From Apricaphanius iberus (Eukaryota > Chordata > Actinopteri > Cyprinodontiformes > Aphaniidae): DNA of 64,000 nt. The position numbers and the translations under genes are program-made. Of this stretch, positions 59,501 through 64,000 are shown piece after piece; the stretch's first letter is position 1; each line of letters starts with the position of its first letter. The stretch lies in assembly GCA_028564705.1 (NCBI GenBank), contig JAPXFQ010000804.1, forward strand, positions 3,286,001 through 3,350,000, in the 5' to 3' direction. The notes under the pieces are model-generated. The model was not told the origin of the DNA. It was given only the letters and a program-made list of their open reading frames with translations, and made no database searches.

Positions 59501-59531
59501 AGCAGAGCTCTCTGAGAGAGAGGCCATTCAT
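45303..59531 (-). CDS. abhd17a: Abhd17a, alpha/beta-hydrolase domain protein 17A (protein depalmitoylase), 4 coding exons
   Basis: Coding exons in transcript order: 59531-59167, 56637-56443, 51769-51590, 45528-45303. They sum to 966 bases: 321 residues plus TGA, with GT/AG introns in phase. ABHD17 serine hydrolases remove S-palmitate from membrane-bound proteins such as N-Ras and PSD-95. Residues 10, 11, 14, 15 and 18 ([12 protein letters not shown]) form the palmitoylated Cys cluster that anchors the enzyme to membranes. The catalytic triad is complete: Ser201 in YGQSIG, Asp266 in HGTEDEV and His295 in [40 protein letters not shown] and [13 protein letters not shown] favour ABHD17A over 17B/17C. 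Relative to the mammalian protein it has about 11 extra residues, in a Gly/Ser/Pro-rich segment (about 41-76). The gene is convergent with rgl1. Confidence 0.96.
46147..46932 (+). mobile_element. Internally deleted Harbinger-type element with transposase relic
   Basis: Ends are imperfectly inverted: AAGCTGCATTCACACC on the left and AATGCCTCATTCAGACC as the complement of the right, next to TAA/TTA-like target triplets. Between 46400 and 46588 one reading frame gives [37 protein letters not shown] and [14 protein letters not shown], then ERLSI, broken by five in-frame stops and ending at a GGTAAGT donor. This matches the N-terminal part of Harbinger transposases (FDDLL-RIG-RISHQ-TNYR--V-P-ERLSI). 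It lies in abhd17a intron 3, antisense. Confidence 0.6.
46936..47525. mobile_element. PIF/Harbinger-like MITE with TTA duplications
   Basis: The first 25 bases (GGCTACGTCCACACTAAGCC...) and the complement of the last 25 (GGCCACGTCCACACTAAGCC...) differ at one position. The target triplet TTA flanks both ends (46933-46935 and 47526-47528). At 590 bases with no coding capacity this is a MITE. It directly abuts the older element on its left. A further internal copy of CTTAGTGTGGACG at about 47448 suggests end duplication. Confidence 0.85.
47838..47985 (-). repeat. SINE fragment (3' part)
   Basis: The minus strand reads GTGCGCCCAGGTG, AACGTAGCTTGCCATCA, GTGTGAATGGGTGAATGACT, GAATATAGTGTGAAGCGC and GTGCTATACAAATAGAGGCC. 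This parallels 38080-38210 of the full-length SINE almost block for block. The tRNA head is missing. Confidence 0.8.
48292..48324. repeat. (TA)n microsatellite
   Basis: About 33 bases of alternating TA in abhd17a intron 3. Confidence 0.9.
48795..49075 (+). repeat. tRNA-derived SINE, degenerate
   Basis: B box GGTTCGATTCC at 48821-48831 is perfect; the A-box region is shortened (GGGCGGCTGTGG). The body shares TCCTTGGGCAAGACACTTCA (48859-48878) with the SINE at 37.9 kb, then GTCTGTGTGCCCAAGGGCAG and CACCAGTGTGTGGATGTGAG. It ends AAAGTGCTAAGATGG and ATATAAATGCAAGCAG. Same family, older copy. Confidence 0.8.
49391..49993. mobile_element. Complete PIF/Harbinger-type MITE with TAA duplications
   Basis: Left terminus GGCCGTTTTCACATG and complement of the right terminus GGGCGCTTTCACATG match at 13 of 15 positions. 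TAA flanks both sides (49388-49390 and 49994-49996). The right half (GGTACGAAATAAGTGG, GGATTTTGACCAAATACC) is shared in inverted orientation with the fragment at 15570-15697. Several CCGTAC/GTACGG subterminal repeats are present. No long ORF. Confidence 0.88.
50740..51425 (+). mobile_element. hAT relic with BED zinc-finger remnant and internal duplication
   Basis: From 50817 the + strand encodes [17 protein letters not shown]. After a frameshift it gives [17 protein letters not shown] (about 50885-50940), the pattern of the BED zinc finger that starts many hAT transposases (VWLHF, then GNTSNL.KH). The right end ATACCCAACCCTA (to 51425) fits a hAT terminus of TAGGGTTGGGTAT type. Two stretches (about 50940-51065 and 51075-51235) repeat one another, both containing a GGAGTAC-TG-AGCTGGGTTTTAATTT block. 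The left end was not identified. Confidence 0.6.
51590..51769 (-). CDS. abhd17a: abhd17a exon 3, nucleophile elbow
   Basis: Acceptor GATCTAG, donor GTAAGT, 180 bases, split codons at both ends. It encodes [40 protein letters not shown] and [19 protein letters not shown]. The GQSIG elbow carries the catalytic Ser201. Confidence 0.96.
51945..53380. repeat. Two tandem monomers of a dispersed teleost repeat (class unknown)
   Basis: Paired hallmarks recur in the same order about 760 bases apart: AAAATGGCTGACTTCATGAG (52121) with AAAATGGCCGACTTCCTGCT (52880); GCGTGATATGAGGATTCGCC (52395) with GTCACGCCGCAGTTCACCAC (53158); GGGGCGGGGTTAGATGACAG (52569) with GGGGGCGGGGCTTAGGTGAT (53334). The array starts AAAGGTGCAAGCAGCGTCTA. 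Such sequences are dispersed widely in teleost genomes. I see no transposase, terminal repeats or tRNA head, so no class is assigned. Confidence 0.7.
53395..53535 (-). mobile_element. hAT-type terminal fragment
   Basis: Reading the minus strand from 53535 gives TAGGGATATGTATTGGCAAG, then CAATACGATATGTATCACGA and ACGATACCATATATC. This is a typical teleost hAT terminus with CGATAC-rich subterminal DNA. It runs straight into a TA microsatellite, and only one end is present. Confidence 0.6.
53536..53620. repeat. (TA)n microsatellites, two runs
   Basis: TA runs at about 53536-53566 and 53595-53610, the second continuing into CACACAC, separated by a TTTATTTATTTATTAGGGATG spacer. Confidence 0.9.
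53800..54235. repeat. Dispersed repeat fragment followed by SINE-tail-like segment
   Basis: 53803-54115 starts GGGGTCTCATTTATAAAACT and contains TCGTAGAAATTTGCTTGGCT, CATATCCCGCCTCC and TGCCATAAATGATCAAGGC, phrases of a common teleost interspersed repeat of uncertain class. 54160-54230 (TTTATCTATAGCGCTTTACTC, then CCAGAGGCGACCAAACTGCT) resembles the 3' tail of a SINE in inverse orientation. Boundaries are approximate. Confidence 0.5.
54886..55985. mobile_element. Complete non-autonomous hAT element with perfect 8-bp target duplication
   Basis: Both ends are TAGGGCTGCAC(G/A)ATTA on opposite strands. The eight bases ATACATAT lie immediately outside each end (54878-54885 and 55986-55993), the duplication size expected for hAT. 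Subterminal DNA is rich in ATCACGAT motifs on both sides. The 1,100-base interior has no transposase; its centre (55290-55880) is GC-richer. The intact duplication suggests fairly recent insertion. It sits in abhd17a intron 2. Confidence 0.92.
56443..56637 (-). CDS. abhd17a: abhd17a exon 2, hydrolase core
   Basis: Acceptor TTTCCTCAG, donor GTACGT, 195 bases. It encodes [40 protein letters not shown] and [20 protein letters not shown], then ALRT. It contains the HGN oxyanion-loop region and the central beta strands of the alpha/beta-hydrolase fold. Confidence 0.96.
57620..59045 (+). mobile_element. L2/Rex1-like LINE 3' end, interrupted
   Basis: The coding relic (57660-57950) reads [20 protein letters not shown], then [16 protein letters not shown] and [10 protein letters not shown], the end of an L2-type ORF2. 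The 3' UTR resumes after an insertion at 57970-58323: GTAGTTATGCTGCTATAGGG, AGATGGCCGCTCGTACTGAG, CAGGTTCTGCTGGAGGTTCC and TTCCTGTTAAAGGGGAGTTT, phrases of a widespread teleost LINE 3' UTR. It ends TGAATAGGTGCTATAAACTG near 59040. Sense orientation is opposite to abhd17a (intron 1). Confidence 0.8.
57970..58323. mobile_element. Probable hAT-like MITE inserted in the L2 3' region
   Basis: Left end TAGGGCTGGGTGATAAATCG and complement of the right end TAGGAATGGGCAATATAGCT are related inverted termini. The L2 sequence is continuous on either side of it. The flanking eight bases do not match, so the target duplication is lost or my boundaries are slightly off. Confidence 0.5.
59167..59531 (-). CDS. 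abhd17a: abhd17a exon 1 (first coding exon)
   Basis: The ATG is the complement of 59529-59531, just after an acceptor CCCTACAG (exon start about 59537), so the 5' UTR is spliced and the start codon sits six bases into the exon. It encodes the Cys-rich membrane anchor [40 protein letters not shown], a Gly/Ser/Pro-rich loop, [20 protein letters not shown] and [15 protein letters not shown]. Donor GTGAGA (complement of 59161-59166). Confidence 0.96.
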
Positions 59532-60907
59532 CCTTCACTGTAGGGCAGGAGGACAACAGGGTCACTGTGCCAGTGAATATACATCAGCTCCATGCTAACA
59601 CAACAAGGGCCTTATTAAGATGTCATGTGCAAGGCACTTTGTCTGGAGGTGACAGGGTTGACTGAAGTTTTTTTTTTTCATCTTCAACAATTTACTGACA
59701 AGTAGAATATAGTTGATCATGTACAGAAATCCTTCATTAGGAGCACTGGTTACACAATGGGAATTTTAGTTTTGGACACATGTTAAAAAAAAGATCAAAT
59801 GTGACACAGATTATTTTTCAGGAAAGCTATGAATTTCTGCATAATTTAAATCTGTATTTGATTTACAGTTTAATTTAACCATAGTAAAAATGTAATATGT
59901 AAATAATAGCTAGTTATGTGGACTTAGGTTATAGGGAACTGCCGATGAGTAGCTGGTGGTACCTAAAAACCAATGATAAAGGAGCTGTGTATTACTGCCG
60001 TTGCTTTATGGTATCTGAATTTTTTTCCCCTCAAAATATATGGAAACATTTACTTTGTTTTGGTATTTGCTGAATGCATTAAAACCATAAGAATGAGCAA
60101 ACACCTTGCTGGAACATATGATTCACAGAACTGTGCGTTGTTGACTTGAGCAGGTCAAATTGAAATTTGACTTTCCCCCGACTGATGATGAACCTCTGAG
60201 AATATCCAAAATCCAATTTCTTGTCAGTGAATGAGTCACAAAGAAGCACTACTTGATTGGATAACAACAAGACTCTTTGGTGGGGATGGTGTTATTGAGG
60301 GAAAACTAATCAAAGTGAACTGTTTTCAGAATTGAAATGAAGCACAAAAAGGTGCTTTAAGAGGGTTTTTTTAAAGTTTAATTGATATATGTCTGATATT
60401 CATTCTGGGGGTGGCTAAATGGAGTATAGCCAATTTGTGGCGTTTTACAACACGTATGATTTAAAAATGTGGGCAGTCTCTTGGAAATCTTAGAGTCAGG
60501 GTAAGGAAGTGTATCATCACAGACATAAGCTGCTAAGTAAGATTACGATTTCAAATCGTGCCCACCTTGTCCTTATTCTACAGGGATATTAAACCGCTCT
60601 GTGAATTTTGGTCTGTTGCCATCTTCCCCAGAGTTAGATGAGTAAAAGCGTTTTGTAACCAGCCCAGTCATTCTCATAACCTGGCACCAGTCGGTCTGCT
60701 TTAGCTTAGCTTAAACAATGTAAGTGAATGGTAACAGCTTGCATTTTGCATGCAGAAGTGATGAAAAAATACTTCAAGGCGCTACGGCCATTATCCACAT
60801 AAGAAAAATAACGGATAACTGCTCAGGAGAAGGGATAAATAAAATATTTTAAACAGGTCTTAATGTACTAAAACTGCCTAAAATTGGAAATGGTTTGTCA
60901 GAAAAAA

Positions 60908-61075
60908 GGGATGCGACAATAGCACTTTTTTTTCAAACTGATACGATACTGATACTAGGATCTTAAAATTGTCTGTGAAATTATTGCAGAGTTTCCCAAT
61001 TTTAGGTATTGGTTAACTTTAATAAGTGCAAGTACATTTGAACAGTATCAGTCCGATACCTGTTGGGAAACAATA
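60908..61075. repeat. hAT-type relic
   Basis: AGGGATGCGACAATAGCACT followed by CAAACTGATACGATACTGAT at the left and CAGTATCAGTCCGATACCTG at the right resemble teleost hAT termini with CGATAC motifs. No intact opposite terminus or target duplication. Confidence 0.5.
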
Positions 61076-61517
61076 TTTCAATTTGTCTCTTATTTTTTTA
61101 TTTTTGTTTTTGTATTCTGCTTATAACTTTTAAAGTGGTCTGGAGCAATAACTCTACCCTCTTTTCTAAAATATTACTTAATTTGTCTCTTTTTTCACAA
61201 ATTCTGTTTATATCAAGACAGGTTATGCATTGATAGCTGAAAACTTTATATAAAATTATTCAACATAAGAATCCCTCACATTGTTTTTCAGATAACCATT
61301 TACCAGACTGATGGTAAATCGTTATAATCTGACCACGATTTTCCAATACTGCTCACTTGTTGTAAAATGGGTTTGGTCTCTTGTAATGTCATTTTTTTTG
61401 TCCAATTTTAAGTACCTACTACACAGTCTGCTGTCATTGTTAGGGAAAACTGCAACCTTACAGAGACGGAAGAAAGCGCTCAAATTTACATTGTGCCAAA
61501 CAGATAAGCTGACTTAC

Positions 61518-62300
61518 CTGTTGAGCTAAAGATCCCGGCGTATGAAAAATAACCTTTGCGTAGATAAAAGACTATAAATAAATAAGGATGGCGTTTTCCT
61601 CTTCAGTTTCCAGCACGGGATGTAGTTTAAGTGCCCTGTCAGCAAAACACGTACAAAGGAGTGGAGCCTGGCAGCTGACAGGGAAGTGTTATTTACAAAG
61701 TATCTGCAGGTTTTTCCTGGAAGAGACTGAAGTCCGGGATCCAGCCATTTTGAAAAGCTTTAAAGTTGGTTATATTTTTTACAATGTTTTTGTAAAATAA
61801 CAAACCTGTATGTTGATTGGGCCAAAATCCTTGTTAAAGGTTTGTACAAGCCGTTTTGCTGCGTTTAACCCTTGTCCGAAAAGACACTCTAAACGCTCCT
61901 AGAAAACAACCCAACACGTAGACAGCTGCACCCCCTTTCAACAAGGAAAAGAGGATATATCAGGTTAAACTGCAGAGAGTCCGATTATCATCTCAGAGAC
62001 GCCGTTTGTCTGCGCACCAGCTAACCGAGTTAAGCTAGCAGCCCGGAGACATAAACACTCCGTAAAAAAAAAAAAAACAGCTTAGAGAAAGTCTATATTA
62101 ACAAACCGTCTTAGATGACGGATTCTGACTTTGCGAATCTAACCCGAGCTACGCTGATACCTCCGCTAACTGCGCCGACAACCTCTCGTCATTTTTATTA
62201 ATCCTGATAGGAGCACAGACTGTAGGATAAGAGCGGTGTTTTACTTCGTCTTCAGTGTTTCACCGCATCCGGAAGCAATAGCTGACCGGATATGACGCAA
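61518..62300 (-). promoter_or_regulatory. abhd17a: abhd17a non-coding first exon and promoter region
   Basis: On the minus strand a donor AGCTCAACAG|GTAAGT (exon edge 61518) would splice to the acceptor at 59538, giving a leader exon. A CCAAT box in transcript orientation is the complement of 61816-61820, placing the start near 61720-61760 if it acts at the usual distance. The stretch 61850-62330 is the most CpG-dense, repeat-free DNA nearby and has an ETS-type CCGGAAG at 62269-62275, with similar GGA cores at 62286-62290 and 62322-62328. Exon extent and start site are inferred. Confidence 0.5.
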
Positions 62301-62839
62301 ATGTTTTGCGTTAATTTATGACGGAAGCCTCCAGAGTTATGGTGCGCTATAACCATAGCTATAACCATAACTCAATCCTAACACTAAAGCATTTTATTTT
62401 CACAATTAGCCTATATCAATAATATTGTCCGTTTTTGTACCTATTTATGTTCTTTGAATTTGCTCCAGGTGAATCCACCTTTTAAGTTGTTCAAATATAC
62501 AATTGTTAAGTTGAAATATTTGTTTGTACATGTGGTAGCCTACTAAATAAAGTCTGGGGTGCGTTTTGTTCAAGTGGGAAAATCAACTGGAACGCCCTCT
62601 GAGGTCGGACTTCCCACTTGGCATTGATACCAGCATCGTGACAATAGTAAAAACAGACTTTACTATCCTGGGTTTATTTGTTATAATTTTGATGATTATG
62701 GCTTAAATTTTATGAAAATCCCAAATTAAAAATCTCAAACAAGGATTTGTCTTAAATGTCTGACCTCTAAAAAGTACAATCATATATATGTACATGGTTT
62801 GGAACCCTTTTGTATCAATTTATCTCATCTTTCTCTTGG

Positions 62840-63650
62840 CAATGCCCTAAAGATTCTCTATGGGGTTTAGGTCAGGTGAATTTGCTGGCCAATCAAGCAC
62901 AGTAATCCCATGGTCATTGAACCAGGCTTTCGTTTCTTTTGGTAGTGTAGGCAGATGCCAAGACCTGCTGGGAAATGAAGTAAGCATCTCTATAAAGCTC
63001 GTATGCAGAGGAATGCATGAAATTCTCCAAATTGGTCTGGTAGATTTCTCCACTGACTCTAGACTTAAGCACAGTGGACCAACAGCAGCAGCTGACATGA
63101 CTCCCCAAATAATCACAGACTGTGCAAACTTCTTGACTTCAAGCATTTTGGATTTTGTACTTCTACATTCTTCCTACAGGCTCTGGGACTGTGGTTTCCA
63201 AATGAGAAACACATTTTGCTCTCATCAAAAAAGAGAACTTAGGATCACTGAAGAACAGACCAGCAGTGTCTTTACAAGAGGAATAAAACATTTGATACCC
63301 ATCTCCAGGATCCGTCTGTTTGTGGTGACTTGATGCATTAACTCCAGCCTCATTACACTCCTTGTGACGCTCCCTAACACTTTTGAATGGCCTTTTCCTG
63401 ACAATCCTCTCCAGGCTGCAGTCATCCCTGCTGCTTGTGCTCCTTTTTCTTTCACACTTTTCCCTTTCACATAACTTTGTATTAATGTGCTTTGATTCAG
63501 CACCTTCAACATCCATCTTATTTTGCTATGACCTTTTGATGCTTTATCTTCTTTATGAAGGCTGTCAATGATGGTTTTCTGCACAACTGTCAGGTCAGCA
63601 GTCTTCCCCATGATTGTGATTCGTACAGAACCAGACTTAGAGACCATTTA
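62840..63650 (-). pseudogene. Tc1-like transposase relic
   Basis: Minus-strand frames in order: MGKTADLTVVQKTIIDSLHK near 63610 (DNA-binding start), HQVTTNRRILEMG near 63310, then FAQSVIIWGVMSAAAVGPLC near 63120 and WFNDHGITVLDWPANSPDLN near 62890, ending PIENL. DWPANSPDLNPIEN is the Tc1 catalytic-domain signature holding the last two acidic positions region. The frame is broken several times. Terminal repeats were not identified with confidence. Confidence 0.85.
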
Positions 63651-64000
63651 AAGGCTCATGAACCTTTTGCAGCTGTTTTGGATCAATTAACTGATTACAG
63701 TGTGACACTTTGAACCTAAAATATTGAACCTTTCATACAATATTATAGTTTTCTGAGATTTTGAATTTGCCGTTGTCATAAGCAGTAAGCCATAAACATC
63801 CCAATTTGAACGAATAAATTCTTGCAATATCTCACTTTGCATATAATGAGTCAATATTAAATATGACTTTCCCCTTTTATGTTGAGTTACTGAAATAAAC
63901 TTTCGCACAGTATTCAGATTTTTCAAGTTTCCCCTGTATTGGTTTCGGTTGAACCTCAGAGATTTATAATTAATTTGTCCCCCCCCCACATCTACTGTAT
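63651..64000. other. Right flank, nothing recognised
   Basis: AT-rich sequence after the Tc1-like relic, possibly its outer arm. A run of nine C lies just before the window end. Confidence 0.4.

Overview
The window is nuclear DNA from a vertebrate, almost certainly a ray-finned (teleost) fish. Two multi-exon protein genes with canonical GT/AG introns have clear vertebrate orthologues. The repeats are of types common in teleosts: an L2-clade LINE, an RTE/Rex-type LINE with a GATG-type tail, tRNA-derived SINEs, Tc1-like transposons, hAT elements and PIF/Harbinger MITEs. No prokaryotic gene, operon, CRISPR array or virus was seen. The species cannot be named from the sequence.

Layout. 1-4.3 kb: AT-rich, gene-poor. 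4.3-32.5 kb: rgl1 on the + strand, a guanine-nucleotide exchange factor for Ral GTPases. Its main coding exons rebuild a 763-residue protein (17108-31789, 18 exons) with N-terminal REM, CDC25/RasGEF and C-terminal RA domains. An upstream open exon at 4659-4820 ends in a donor of the same phase (0) as the normal first exon, so it may be an alternative start. 32.5-34.2 kb: intergenic. 34.24-41.87 kb: one nested transposon block. The outer layer is a Tc1-like element; an L2-clade LINE is inserted in it, and that LINE holds an oppositely oriented RTE/Rex-type LINE and a SINE. 41.9-45.3 kb: intergenic DNA and the 3' end of the second gene. 45.3-62.3 kb: abhd17a on the - strand, an alpha/beta-hydrolase depalmitoylase. 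Four coding exons rebuild 321 residues with an intact catalytic triad, and a non-coding first exon and promoter lie near 61.5-62.3 kb. Its introns are packed with MITEs, hAT relics, SINEs and an L2 3' end. 62.8-63.65 kb: a dead Tc1-like transposase upstream of the promoter.

The two genes are convergent (tail to tail), with the nested block between them. Rgl1 is a Ras effector that activates Ral. ABHD17 enzymes remove palmitate from membrane proteins, including N-Ras. Both touch Ras signalling, but nothing in the sequence shows co-regulation. No undescribed biological system was found. The most informative observations are the alternative rgl1 first exon, the four-element nested insertion, a perfect 27-nt inverted repeat in an rgl1 intron, and a transposase relic that still keeps its reading frame and splice donor.
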